Shown here: one piece after another, positions 37,313 to 49,126 of the stretch
Numbering within the stretch: the stretch's first letter is position 1
Layout of the letters: each line of letters begins with the position of its first letter
Source of the DNA: Toxorhynchites rutilus septentrionalis
Taxonomy: Eukaryota > Arthropoda > Insecta > Diptera > Culicidae
DNA length: 64,000 nt
Direction: 5' to 3'
Assembly (NCBI RefSeq): GCF_029784135.1
Contig: NC_073746.1
Coordinates: 288,280,089-288,344,088, forward strand
Translations under genes and position numbers: made by a program
The notes under the pieces: generated by a model
Told to the model about the DNA's origin: nothing
What the model saw: the letters and a program-made list of their open reading frames with translations, nothing else
The model's database searches: none

Positions 37313-39256
37313 GCATTCTAAAATAATATTCGAAGTGGTAAACAAGTGGATTGCATAATAGTTCTACGTCGAAAATATGCGGTCGTGTCCTAGATACAAC
37401 CCTTTACAATTTTTTTTACCGAAAATTGCACGAATGTGATTGAACAAGCACCGTAGTCTCCAAATATAATCCCATGTGACTTTTTTCTTTTTCTGAAATT
37501 TAAATTACCGCTTCGTGCGACCCGTTTTGACAGCTTTGAAGACATAAACACTTATTCGCTGCGTGAACTGAAGGGAATTTCTGAATACAGCTATAAAAAA
37601 AGGCCTATTTCGAAGGCGATCATATAAATTTAGATGATAAATAAACCATTTTCTCCGAAAACACAATCGGTATATATTTGACAGAATGTATGTCGTCGAC
37701 GCGGCGTTTAACTACGAGCCCCTTTGACATAAATGTTGTATAAAAATTATGTTTATGAAAGAAAAAAGTTTCAATAGAAATCTATGTTGTTCTTCGGCAA
37801 TGTGATTTTAAGAGGCGTTTGTACAAACTTCCGAAAGTTTTCATGCAGGGGAAACATCATTTGTATTCCGTGCGAGGTTTCAATATTGATCTGCAGATTA
37901 TCTGTTGTTCGGCATCGATAGTAAGTATTGTTGTATTGCTCATTTAACGGACATTTGAAATGATTTCATACCTTGATTGAATGAAATTAAGCTTCTTCTT
38001 TGAAACTTTTATCCTTCCTGTATTACATCACCCCTCGTCCGTCAGTCAGTTTCATCCGGATTACAAAAATATCCAATTTTTCGGTCTGCTTTAACTTCAG
38101 TGAATATTATTGGAAAACACTTTTTTGTGAAACATTTGACCAACTAATTAGAAAAGTAGTGTACTGTACTTCTATAAACTGCATTTAAGTTTTGTTCACA
38201 TAAGTTCCCAGAGATACAATCGAAGTTCTTTTTATCCTATTCGTCTGACCTCTACTTCCCCTATCGGTTAAAAGACTGTGCTTAGTTAAATTATTGAATA
38301 CGCTACTGTTGACAAGTGGATCAACTGTTCTTTATACTGATGCGGAGATTTAGCGATTTTCTTTTAGTTTGTTTTCAGTTATTCAATCGTGTGAAGGTTG
38401 TTGAATACTTGCTATTACTAGCTTTGTATAAGTCGATCGAGAGCCAATAATCGTTGGTGATCTCGAATAAGTTGCCACACATCCCTAAAACCACTAAGCT
38501 CCATCCACAACGTATCAAGTCAGTTCTGTAAATATTCAATTGCGTCGGCTACTACTTTCCACACGTAAAAAAATGGTTGGATTTTTCACCACAATAACGC
38601 TCATCTTCAGAAACCACAGTATTCACCGTACATGGTTTCGGCTTATGTTTTTCCTCTCTTTCAAGAACTCAATTCACTACTCAGAGGTATCCGTTTTCAA
38701 ATGAGCAAAGACAAATATGAACGATTTGTGGGGAAAGCTTAATGCGATTCTAGAAAATGCTTCTGGATATGTTTTGATTCTATGCCAAATCGGTCGACCG
38801 CTTACTAACATTATTTTCATCATAAGAAATTGGTTATATCTAGAGAACGGTTGGTCCTAGGATAAATCGTTATATATATAGTTTCTAATGTTGAATTGCA
38901 TGTAGATTCTATTTTCATGTTATTTTTCTTAAAAAATCATATCTCTATTTTGGTCAGTCCGACAAGGCACCACTATAAGTCAAACTTTGTAAAATTAGAA
39001 GTGTTTTTCAATAAAAAAAACAGGAAGTGGGTTATATCTATGGTATAACCGCAAGGGTGACGTAGGACTATCGTTGATTTAGAGATCATTTGTTTGAAGT
39101 TGAATCTAAATTCATTCTGAATGAATGAATATTTGGGGGACTTCGAAAACGAGAGCGTTACGTTGGAGGCACAAGGTTTTATGCATCCAATATTGGATAC
39201 GGAAATATCCTACTGATGGGGAAGAATAATCTTCAGAAGCTATCCTGTTAATTGCG
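37313..39256. repeat. Tandem duplication, unit 2
   Basis: A nearly identical second copy of 35361-37296, in direct orientation. The junction shows a short repeated GAAGCTATCCTGTTAA, where unit 1 ends and unit 2 begins. It includes the duplicated mariner relic (37493-37624). Very low divergence implies a recent event or an assembly duplication. Confidence 0.95.
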
Positions 39257-40170
39257 ATTGATTGAAAATCACAAAACCAAAAATATTTGGTCACAGTGTT
39301 TTATTTTCCGGATCTTTCTCGATGCTGAATGGCATCCAAACGGAAAGAATTCCGTGCGTGTATGTGTGTATGTAGCGGCTACTTCGATGGTCACCTTCTC
39401 TTCTCCTGAAGGATCGGCTTCTCTGTGCTCCCTCACTGTTTCAAACAAACTGATTGCGTTTCAGGGCAGATCTCGATCCTTCGCCGTCGAGCACCCTCAG
39501 CAACGATGTTGTCTTGTCGATGTCCTCACGAAAAATGAATGCATCTCACCACCAGAATATCGCTTAAGTATGCTTTTTGTGTGTGATTGAATCGAGAGAA
39601 GGCGTGGTTTACGATGGCAATTTGGAAGGCAAACTAGAGGGGAATGAACTCTCTGAGCTCGGAACTTTCGGCGACTGAGCAATAATCGATTGCGGGCGCA
39701 TACAATATTGGATACGGAAATATCCTACTGATGGGGAAGAATAATCTTCAGAAGCTATCCTGTTAATTGCGATTGCTTGAAAAATCACAAAACCAAATGT
39801 ATTTGGTCACAGTGTTACATGGATAGAAAACATTCAAATAAACTCTTTCACATGAATGTAATTTTAAATTCCCAGAGGAACTGGCAGATTATTTTCAGTA
39901 ACGATTAGATATTTCCACATTTTCCTCGATACTGGAAGCCCACCAGTGGTTAATGCTAACTCGATAACCATCTGGTTATAGCACTTGATTGAAACATTTT
40001 TGGTCACAGTGTTACATGGATAGAAAACATTCAAATAAACTCTTTCACATGAATGTATTTTTAAATTCCCAGAGGAACTGGCAGATTATTTTCCAGATCT
40101 TTCTCGATGTTGAATGGCATCCAAACGGAAAGAATTCCGCGCGTGTATGTGTGTGTGTGTGTGTGTAGCG
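39196..40170. repeat. Mosaic of direct repeats following the duplication
   Basis: ATTGGATACGGAAATATCCT through TGTTAATTGCGATTG occurs at about 39190-39260 and 39701-39775. GTCACAGTGTTACATGGATA to AGAGGAACTGGCAGATTATT occurs at about 39808-39895 and 40002-40092. TCTTTCTCGATG-TGAATGGCATCCAAACGG with a TG-rich stretch occurs at about 39314 and 40099. A (GT)n run lies at 40146-40164. The pattern suggests several rounds of local duplication of one repeat. No gene. Confidence 0.8.
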
Positions 40171-40767
40171 GCTGCTTCGAGATCTTCCCGGGGAACCGTT
40201 TGTAGCATCACTCTCCTCCTGATGGATTCCCTTCTGGCCTAAGGTGCACAAACAGGCTCTTGGTGACACCGTTCATCCGCGCTTTCATGATAAATGAAGA
40301 GCTTCACCACAATAGCGACAACATGCACCAATCGCTGTTCAATTTGAACTGAGTGGATTTCCGAGCGGCGCTCGCTTATATACCGATTGGTGATTTCAAT
40401 AGCCTGTTTTGAAAGCAATTTTAAGACTATTGAAACAAGTTTTAGGATCAGAAAGTAACAAGTATAGAACGCGTAGACATTTTATCTGTCGAATGAAGTG
40501 TTTATCATACCATTTCGTTCAGTTGTTTAGGAGCTATTAACGCTCAAAATCTCGGTCTCCGGCGTAACGCTTTCGTTTTCGAAACTTTGATTTTACACCC
40601 CGGTATAGAAATGAAAGACGTAGTCCTACGTCAATATACAAAAATATCCAAGGGAGGGAGTGTTTTGAGAAATAAAAGTTCTTAATATTAAATTAAATTT
40701 TTGAGTAAGATTTTTTAACAGTGTATTTTAAATGTTATTTTTCCTAAATAGTTAATTTATTTTCCAA
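40170..40767. other. No gene; contains a GACGTAGTCCTACGTC palindrome
   Basis: The 16-bp near-palindrome at 40618-40633 is the same motif as at 11783. The rest is unremarkable. Confidence 0.5.
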
Positions 40768-40950
40768 CAGCTTTGTCAAACGTCATATTTCAATCAAGCA
40801 TCTGGATCAATGACTTTGAATGCGCCCTTTTTAACAATCAACCGTAATTTAAATTGGTCATATGGCAATCAAAATTTCGATTCGAGGTAGTTTCCATTAT
40901 AAGCACAAAGTTTCAAAAAAATGGAGAGGGTCGGATCAAAATTTGCTGTT
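40768..40950. repeat. Probable unoccupied copy of the target repeat of the 48-64 kb element
   Basis: Its left part (CATATTTCAATCA, ATGACTTTGAATGCGCCCTT, AATTGGTCATATG) parallels 47.96-48.09 kb, just outside the left long TIR. Its right part (AAAATGGAGAGGGTCGG) parallels 63.71-63.73 kb, just outside the right TIR. The two are contiguous here. Alignment by eye only. Confidence 0.55.
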
Positions 40951-41656
40951 TTTTGATCGATTTGTTGTGGAAATGCTCCATAGGTATTTTTCTGTATTTG
41001 GTATCTTTGCAGTATTTTTGAAGGATGTACTTTGTAAATGAAACACTATTATGAATGAATAGTAAACATGTTGCATTCTATTGACGCTAAATTGACACTA
41101 AACTATGAATATCGGACAAGATTTTCACAAAGTCAAATAAATTTGCAAGTTGCCTTTTATTACATCATATTTTAATATTGTCAGCACACAAACGTTTCAT
41201 TCGGCTCAGTTTAGAGATGAACTAGAATATTTCGATTAAATTCGACACGATCAATGAAGCCAAATAAATGTTTTGATCGAATCAAATCAACTCGTCTGGC
41301 AAAATGTTCAAAAATTGACAGCTACAGAAAGGAATAACCCGAAAGTACATGACATGTGGAATCGTTTTCTACGGCAAAATAGTTTACCGTGAGCGAGCTA
41401 ATTTGAAGTGTAGCCATTTCACAGCATCTGACGTAAAGTTTCCCAGAACAGCTGACTCATACTTCGTTGAACGTGCCTGAGCGCCATGCCAGTCACTCAA
41501 ATATACATTACGGCGGAGTGTTGTGTACATATCCGGATGAACAACATGTCAAAAGATGATAAACAATCGAATCAACCACATCCTTGTTTTATACTTCATC
41601 GCACACCCCTGCAAACATGAAGAATTTCGGATCTTCATCCAGCTCGTTGCACTCAC
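40951..41656. other. No gene recognised
   Basis: AT-rich to 41.35 kb, then GC-richer toward the exon candidates. No motif supports a feature. Confidence 0.35.
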
Positions 41657-41759
41657 CTATCTCGTAGCAGCTGATCTGTTGTTGAACGTGGTTCAACTGT
41701 TGGGTTCGATCTCGTTGCTGGCGGTAGTTGTTCGACCGCATTTAAGTAGGTAAAGGTGA
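41657..41759 (-). CDS. Candidate coding exon with consensus donor, product unknown
   Basis: On the minus strand the exon ends at a perfect GTGAGT donor (complement ACTCAC at 41651-41656). One reading, after an ATTATTACAAG acceptor, gives TFTYLNAVEQLPPATRSNPT then VEPRSTTDQLLRD. An alternative starts at an ATG (complement at 41739-41741) directly after an in-frame TAA and reads MRSNNYRQQRDRTQQLNHVQ before the same donor. Both frames are open, so the frame is unresolved. The first would be phase-compatible with the candidate at 42145-42378. No family recognised. Confidence 0.28.
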
Positions 41760-41936
41760 CTTGTAATAATTGCACACATACATTTGCTGCCCTGCTGTCT
41801 CATCTACTCTCCGATAGTGATGATTATATCGTCAGACAGCTAACTATTCACAACTTCTCTCACAGTTGCCTGCTGAAAAGACGACGGCATTAAACACAGA
41901 CAAGGAGAAACAAAACTAAAACACTCGTAGCAGCCG

Positions 41937-42100
41937 AAATGGGCCTGTTATGCTTTTCCAGTACAATTTTGTTTTTCTGTAGCTTCCGACCACCGTTAAC
42001 CAGCGATGGACGGTGCGTGCTCTTAAAAACACCACTCAGGGAATCGATCAGCGACAACGGCGGGCCGACGGATTGGTACGGATCGGTACCAGCACTTTAT
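41937..42100. other. GC-rich island open in several frames, possible exon
   Basis: On the plus strand a strong acceptor (TTTTGTTTTTCTGTAG) precedes about 42 open codons. The minus strand is also open with GC-rich wobble (SAGTDPYQSVGPPLSLIDSL). The strand cannot be decided by eye, and stop scarcity may reflect base composition alone. Confidence 0.2.
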
Positions 42101-42144
42101 GTAACATTTGATTTTCAACTTCACTAAACTTATTCACTTTTTAC

Positions 42145-42378
42145 CCCCTCTCGCAATGTGAGCACAGACTGTTTTTCCTTGGATGGCTGCTGTTTTTACG
42201 GTTTCACCGTCTGGGGAGAGCAGGTCGTCGTCGGGGTTGTAGTTAGCGGGGATATACTGTGGGAGGCTATCCTCCTTATTGGAGTAATGAGTTTGTCTAC
42301 GATGAATCAAGTTCATTATTTGCAGACGGAATCTAGCCTTGTGATAGGAAGGGTATTCACCTTCTGTTTTGGAACGTA
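42145..42378 (-). CDS. Weak candidate exon, product unknown
   Basis: The minus strand is open for about 100 codons around this interval. An acceptor-like GTAGTGCAG precedes it and a donor-like GTAAAAAG follows. The peptide includes RSKTEGEYPSYHKARFRLQI, SLPQYIPANYNPDDDLLSPD and ETVKTAAIQGKTVCAHIARG. It ends in phase 1, matching the start phase of the candidate at 41759. The plus strand carries a 94-codon frame as well. No domain is recognised. Confidence 0.22.
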
Positions 42379-42445
42379 CTGCACTACTATGAAGAATACC
42401 CTTGTGCGGGGATATGTTAGATACTGTAGTTTATTGTGTTGACCC

Positions 42446-43125
42446 TTTCACCTTTCACCTGACTATTTACAAAAACAAGATATGTCCAAATTGTGTATTG
42501 TTCTCACGAGGCCAGAAATGCATGACGAAACAATTTTGCTCGAAATAACTTCAAAGCTGAAACATAATAATTAAATCTTTAAACATTTTTGAGATGTACA
42601 TTTTGTAAAGTTATTAGTCTAATTTAATTTAATTAGTCTACACTCGTTGACCCTACATGTTCCGTGGGCTTAAGGCGAAAATGGCAATGGAGAAATTATT
42701 CATTCATCCTCCATATATACTTTTCATCTACACAGAACGCAGAAGCCATTTCGTTCAGAAGGCAGTTTTCCGCATGCACCATCCAACGACAAATTTATTG
42801 TATAGAGTAAACAAACAATACCTAACAAGCAGGTTCTTTTCAGGGTCCCCACATCATAATTAAGAGGTTAATAACGTCTAACATATCAGCATGAAACAAA
42901 TAGCCTAACGCAATCTTACGTCAACTACTCGGTTGTGTCTCGGACGCAACCCTCCTGTAATTTTTTTAATCCGCTCAGATCCAGGAGACAATCTGAAAAT
43001 GTACAATACCAATTTTTCAACTGCCATGGCTGATGCATGAACGAATCGATAATGTTTTTCAACGTAACTCCTAAACATATATTTGGAAAAGTTGTTGAAA
43101 ATTTTAAGCAAATAACTCAAGAACT
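42446..43125. other. No gene; contains a GGTTGTGTC hairpin
   Basis: GGTTGTGTCTCGGACGCAACC at about 42932-42952 beside TTACGTCAACTAC resembles the motif pair at 25.27-25.31 and 35.41-35.45 kb. Otherwise unremarkable. Confidence 0.45.
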
Positions 43126-43129
43126 AATC

Positions 43130-43790
43130 AAGCAAATGGAATCAAACTTGGCATATAGAGGTTTTAGGGATCGATAAACGTTTCTATGGTGGTTTGACAT
43201 TCTTCCCCTCTCTCTAAGGCTAGGCTGCCATACAAATGAAACACAAATTTTTGCATAACTCGAGAACTAATAAAGCAAATGGAGCCAAATTTGGGATGTG
43301 AGAGCTTTTGGGTACGAGAAATGTTCCTATGATGGTATGACACTCCTTCCTCCTCTGGAAAAGAGAGGGGGTCCCATAAAAATAATGCACAAATTTCAAC
43401 CAAACATGACAATTGAAAATTTTCGGAAAACTCTGAAGGTAAATGGGAAAATTCGAATAATTCAATTACAATTACATATTGAGCGTTGTTAGTCCATTTG
43501 ATGTTTGCGGTAACGAAATTGATCTTTGTTCGAGTGGAAATGGATTTTAATGTGATAAAACGCATTCCTATATCGTCTTCTATCTATATACATAAAAATG
43601 GATCGCTGAATGTGTTGATAAGAGCAGAACCCGAAAAAGAAATTGTCCGATTTAGGGCTGTCTTCATTCTATCATATTTTCTGTATCAAACATTTATTCC
43701 ATGTAACAGAGAAACATGTTATTTACAAGTGGATGAAATATCTTGCACGAGAAATGTGTCTGAAAATAATTTGATATTATGATGTCGAGT
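43130..43790 (-). mobile_element. Partial inverted copy of the CTAGCTGACCCGGC-type element
   Basis: The reverse complement follows 31.62-32.20 kb: the tandem-unit phrases (CACAAATTTTTGCATAACTC, CCATACAAATGAAAC), the GAAAATTTTCGGAAAACTCT block and the ATAACATGTTTCTC / TGGAATAAATG region. The ends are truncated. Frames on the minus strand follow the repeat and are not genes. Confidence 0.75.
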
Positions 43791-43869
43791 TTTGATGGAA
43801 ATACTGAAATTTTATAGTAAAAAATAATTTTAAATGGTAGATTAGTAGATCAGTCAATAAACAATTTTG

Positions 43870-44220
43870 CGAATTATACAAAAAGACGATGCATTAGAAA
43901 TATTTTTTTAAATATCTCAAGAATGGCTGCATTTAGAAGAAGATTGATGAAGAGCTTTTTTATTTTAAATCACACCAGGATTCGTAATTTGTGGCTAGAA
44001 ATGATTTTTAGAATACAAAAATTCATTAAAATTCGATATTCCACAAACTTCGTCAAAAATAGTTAAACCATTTTGGACTCATTTTTTAAATTTTCTACAT
44101 GTTTTCTATTTTATATGAAAAAAAATTAAAATATATATTTAAGATATTGCAAATTTAAGTTATTTTTATAATTAAAAAAGAGTACTATTTTTTTCTCAGT
44201 ATATATTTTTTCTCGCTTTT
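43870..44220 (-). repeat. Partial copy of the long-TIR arm family
   Basis: Contains ATATCTCAAGAATGGCTGCA, TTAAATCACACCAGGATTCG, CCACAAACTTCGTCAAAAAT and TTTTATATGAAAAAAAATTA. These correspond to the right arm at 63.08-63.42 kb in the same orientation. Confidence 0.75.
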
Positions 44221-44329
44221 TTACCACATAAAAAAGTTCACCACCTCGAAAAAACACCCTGTGCCGAATTTCAGCTCAATCGGACTTAAGGGAGAGTGGA
44301 GCAAAGTGGTCAAAGTTTGAGTTTTTGGA

Positions 44330-44710
44330 AAATCAAAAAATGTAATGCAACCGTAAATCTCGACGTGTCATGCAATTTTATGACATTTGGCATCAATGTT
44401 TTTTAAGAACCCCGATTTCCGGTGATTTTTCGGTTTTCCAAAAACTCAAATTTTAACGTCTGCGACACCAGTAAATGGCGTCCGAATGAGCTAATATTTG
44501 GATAGGGTACATTATCGTGCAATTCAACATTTCGTAGCAAGTTCCGAATGAAAAATCGAGATAACTATTTTTATTGGCACCCAAAGTCCGAGCAGAAATT
44601 CGGCATAGGGTGTTATTTCGAGGTGGTGAACATTTTGTATAGGGTAACTTTTTGAAATTTTAGGGTCGTTTTTTTCCCATACATTCATTGGCACCCCAGT
44701 GTACATACAC
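44330..44710 (-). repeat. Dispersed repeat D, inverted copy
   Basis: Reverse-complement relative of 30.90-31.31 kb, with phrases TTTAACGTCTGCGACACCAG, GAATGAGCTAATATTTGG and CATTCATTGGCACCCCAGT. Non-coding. Confidence 0.6.
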
Positions 44711-44734
44711 CAAATAAAAATACATTTTAGGGAG

Positions 44735-44905
44735 AGATGGGGGTCCTCGTAGTAAAATTGGTTGCGTGTCCGCTACTAAGCGAACGATAATGAGCTCATA
44801 ACTCAGGGCCCCCCCAACTGACCATCTTTGTGTGTGATTCTAGCTACTACTGTAGAACAAGTTCACTTCAAGTTGTCTGGACCTTGATTTAATTCACTAA
44901 TAAAG
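44735..44905 (+). mobile_element. SINE family A, head-only copy
   Basis: GGGGGTCCTCGTAGTAAAATTGG and GAGCTCATAACTCAGGGCCC correspond to the head of the SINE at 2149, followed by CCATCTTTGTGTG. The 3' half with the hairpin is missing. Confidence 0.75.
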
Positions 44906-47900
44906 AAAAAATCATGCAAATAAAGAGTTAATAGAGTATCAAATTTTCAAGGAATCTTTCACAAGGAATCTTGAACAGATTATTTTCTGATAAGGATTTT
45001 CTATCGCAATGTTGAGATTTTTTAAGGATATATTAAAATAATTTCAATACTGGTCGAGTAAGTGTAACTACTATGAATTCAAATACACCCAGGTATTTTT
45101 TTTACGCGAGGGATCCGTACCTCGTAAAAAACCGCGTTAATTGGAAAATCCGCGTAAAAAAACCATGTGAATATGATAGATATACAATGGGTCCTTATGT
45201 ATAACCGTCCCCCCAACTGTCTTCAGGGATGATAATCTGAGAGACTTCACTATAAAATAAAACTATCATACGCGGCTATTTACGCATACTCACATACTCA
45301 CACCAGATGAAAGCATCTTTGAACGCTAGATTGGGAAGTTAGTTCAACTACTTAGGAGATGATCCAAATTACTTAATGCAACCTTTGGACCCGAGGTTCA
45401 AGTCAGGCTATTTAGTAGTTCTTGAAACGAGAATAGCAAGCTAAAAAATTCCATTGGAGTACATAAAATATATTGCGATTAATATCCTGAGAGTTACAGC
45501 ACCAGTACGCTATTCCAATGGTCTCATCCTAATGAATATCAGAATTGAACTTGATTCTTCTCTGGTGAGTTTTTGTATTTGCGTGATTACGCAAACGACT
45601 AAACAAATTTGGTAATAATACATGATTTAAAGATGAGCTGAGAACAATCTATTACTGATTAGATCATTTTTTCTACTCATCGTATGTTTCTGATTTACTC
45701 TCGTTCTAACAATGTTCCTAATCCATGAAATCGTGGACAATCATCAGTCACTTGTTGAGAAACAAGCAAAAAAAACGAAAGGTGCGAGCTTCAAAGTTCA
45801 AATTGCGCATAAAAAATATTAGCTTGCTTACGTTCACACTTAATTTGACTTTAAATAACGATTCAAAACATCTCACGCTAGATTCTGCCTTAGCCGTGGA
45901 CCCCATCGATTACAACCCCGCGCAACGTTCGCATTTGTACTAATGAGTTACCCAATCTGTTGTCGGTTCGTTTTACATGCTTGCCGAGCAAATCACCCAT
46001 CGCGTCTTGGAAATCTCGCTCAATAATATTCACTTCCGCGAAGCGAGTTCCTCAATATTCATTGTCATCATAATCAGCTGAAATTAGTTCTTCTCCTGGG
46101 TTTCCCTCATTTGTCGGCACCATCAATCAACCAGTCCACACAAAAACCATACACTGGACTCGCGGCAAAATCACCTTCGTAGTAATTGCTCCCCAAAAAC
46201 ACTTCACCTGAGCCTGTCATCTCCGTTCTCATTGTAAATTGGCTTGCCCTCGTTTGTTTGCTCAAATCTATTAACTATTTGTTCCGTGGAGGGGAAGGTG
46301 GAGCACTGGATCTGAACTCACTTCACCCAATAACAAACGTTGTGTCAGCTTACGTTCGCACATTTACTTTAATTAGGGGTTTAAGGTCATCTTATTAATC
46401 ACAACTATGGTATGCACCTGCTTCAACTTGGGTTCTTTTTTCGGTGACCTCATGCAACCAAATTACAGTGAACACGGAGAATCAAGCATCTGGTCACATA
46501 ACAGTTACCGATTGCGATTTTGTAACCGAACGGCCTAGGCGACAAGAAAGACCGATATTGACGCGGCGACGGTCGGCCTTAACGTCGTCGACGACGTTCC
46601 ACGTCGTACGGCATTCAGAAGCAAACTGACAGCTGATGTAAGAGAGCGTGCAGAAGCAGAAAACATGCGACTTCATGCTGGAAATAGGAGCTTGTGAGAG
46701 AATATGAGCTCTCTGCTGCACATTGGAGCTGTCCCCAGGTGTGGCGGGGGAGTAATGGTGGAGATTTTAAGTGTATGTATCTGAAGGAAGGGGCAAAGTC
46801 AGCTAGTACTGGCTGGTGGTGTGGGGTTACGTGGCCACAAGAAAAGTCCCGATGACACTATTTGGCGCGATTTATCGTCAATGTTTAAAAAGTTGAAAAG
46901 TCTTGTGAAGTGGCTGTATCCGCTATGCTGTTCATTTGATGCCTGGTGACTAATGTTGGCGAGAGGTTTATCTCATTGCGAGCGCTGTTTACAGGAAATT
47001 ATAAGGTTGTGTTTGTTTTTGGCAAACATCTGAAAGAAGATCGCTGTGACTACGGTAAGATGAGTAATTAAACTGCGTTGGAATGAAAATATCCGTAAAT
47101 GTAAATACGATGCGACATGGCATTTTTGTTACTAATTAGTTCCATTAAAAAAAACAAAATATCATGTATCTATGAATTTCCATCCAACGCACATAGACGA
47201 ACAATTTCGGACTTGCTCTCCGTGATTGACCTCAATCAGTACAATGATTGTGATGAATGGAGCATAGGAGTACAAGCCATTTCAATTACGCATGTTTTAG
47301 TGTTTTGATTTTTTTAATCGAATTATGCGGTACGTGTTAATTTTTATAGTTATCAGTTTGATAAGAAAGGAAGGAATGATCCAGATCGTTTCCGATTTGG
47401 GTCGAGTTGTTCCTGCGATAATCACGGTTTTTTTGTAGTGATCAATGGTATATTTCAAAAATCGCCGTGGCAAAGGTTGAACACCATAAATCCGGACACA
47501 TCAATGCTGCCGCTGAGACATTTTTCGAGTATTTTCTTTCAGAATGTCGCTGAATCAAGCCTAGAGTGTATAGACAGAGGCATCGAATGTTACGTCATGG
47601 ATTCACCGTAGTAACCGATAACTCAATTTAAGCGGAACCCGAAGCTATCACTGAGGAATGCGGCGAAAAGGTGGAAGTTTTCCAATCCTACGTCCAGAAA
47701 GCGAAAAAGAGGGGTTAATTAGGAAGTGTTAAGGCCTCTGATTATCCCAAACCGGAATGCAAAACAGACTTTAGAGACAAAGAAGCGCTTGAGGGAGTTG
47801 TACGGAAATTTGTTATCAAACACAATCGCGTGGGTATGGACGACGAAACATACTGCCTGGCAGTTTTCAATCGAATTTTTTGGTTGGGAATTTATTTCTG

Positions 47901-47940
47901 ATGGGAAGAGCGATCCGGATGAATGTAAAATCAATTTTTC
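44906..47940. other. No gene recognised; small repeat at 45.09-45.17 kb
   Basis: Near 45.1 kb the phrases TTTTTTTACGCGAGGGATCC and CGCGTTAATTGGAAAATCCG form a short motif block. Frames of 60-80 codons between 45.7 and 47.97 kb, including both-strand frames at 47.72-47.97 kb, have no recognisable motifs. Confidence 0.4.
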
Positions 47941-48097
47941 AACAAATTTGTTAAACATCATATTTTAATCAGACAACTGGATTTAGAGCTACGATTTTTT
48001 GAAAGGAAGATCGATGATTTTGAATACGCCCTTCTTAAAAAACGGTCGTAATTGAAATTGGTCGTATGAAAATGAAAATTGTGATTTATAGTGTTTA

Positions 48098-48860
48098 GTT
48101 TAGAGTAATTCCAAATGAAATCGATAAATGACAAAATATGAGTATTTTTGATTGGGTTGAAGGAAATATGAGTTTTCCACAACAATTGGGATTTTTTTGA
48201 CTCAAGCGTAACTTTTGAAAAGGGCGTATCGATTTTAGTAGGAGAAATCTTTGATAATTTATATCTCAAAAACTATGAGTCGTACCGAAATAGTGTCTTT
48301 GAAAGAGTTATAGAGTATTGATGTCTAAACATGAAAAAGTATACACTGAGAAAAAAAATGAGTACTCTTTTTTTTATTTACAAAAAAAAATTAATTTGCA
48401 ATATCCAAAATACATATTTTTAAATTTTTTTTTATTTTTTCATTTAAAATTGAAGTCATGTAGAAAATTTATAAAATGGGTCCAAGATGGTAAAACTATT
48501 TTTGACGAACTTTGTGGAACATCGAATTTTTATGAATTTTGGAAACTTCGAATTTTTGTATGTTAACAATCATTTTTAGCCACAAAATATGATTCCTGAT
48601 GTGATTTAAAACAAAAAAGGTTATTATAAATCTCCTTCTAAATGTAGCCATTCTCGAGATATTTTGAAACATATTTCTAATTTATTGTCTTTTTTATAGT
48701 AAATATTCTCTTTTAATATGTTTGTCGTGTTATACCGTCATGTTCATGAAATTTTATGAATTTGCTTATAATTTCCAACAACTTTTCCAAATACATCATC
48801 ATGGGAAAAATATATGTTTAGGAGTTACGTTGAAAATCATTTGAACACATGTGGGTTAAT
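48098..48860 (+). mobile_element. Left long inverted end of the outer nested element
   Basis: About 0.75 kb starting near AGAGTAATTCCAAATGAAATC and ending after GTTACGTTGAAAATCATTTG is the inverted counterpart of 62.92-63.69 kb. Landmarks include TCAAGCGTAACTTTTGAAAA, CCAAGATGGTAAAACTATTT and AACATCGAATTTTTATG. The pair brackets everything between. The whole outer element runs about 48.10-63.69 kb; without the inserted elements it would be about 4.2 kb. TAGTGTTTA just outside may be part of a target duplication (right side TAGTGTTAG). Confidence 0.8.
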
Positions 48861-49126
48861 ATGAAATGTAGCGATATTAAAAAATGTTTTTTTTTTAATA
48901 CAAACTTTTAACATGTTATAGATGTTGCGCCAACAGAACACAACATTTATAAAAGGAAAAAATATAATTCTCTACAATTTGGTCAAATAATTCCTATATT
49001 TATCGGAGTTTAAGAGATACGAATAATAATACTAGAATTTTTAGCATTTATTTTTTATCAACATTTATTTTTATCAACTAACAATTTTGTTGTATATAAG
49101 TTAATTTTTTCATTATTTTCTTATAT

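Noticed and set aside
36048..38188. Duplicated 62-codon ORFs as a recently duplicated gene
   Set aside because: They are carried passively by the 1.95-kb duplication, AT-rich and without a motif.
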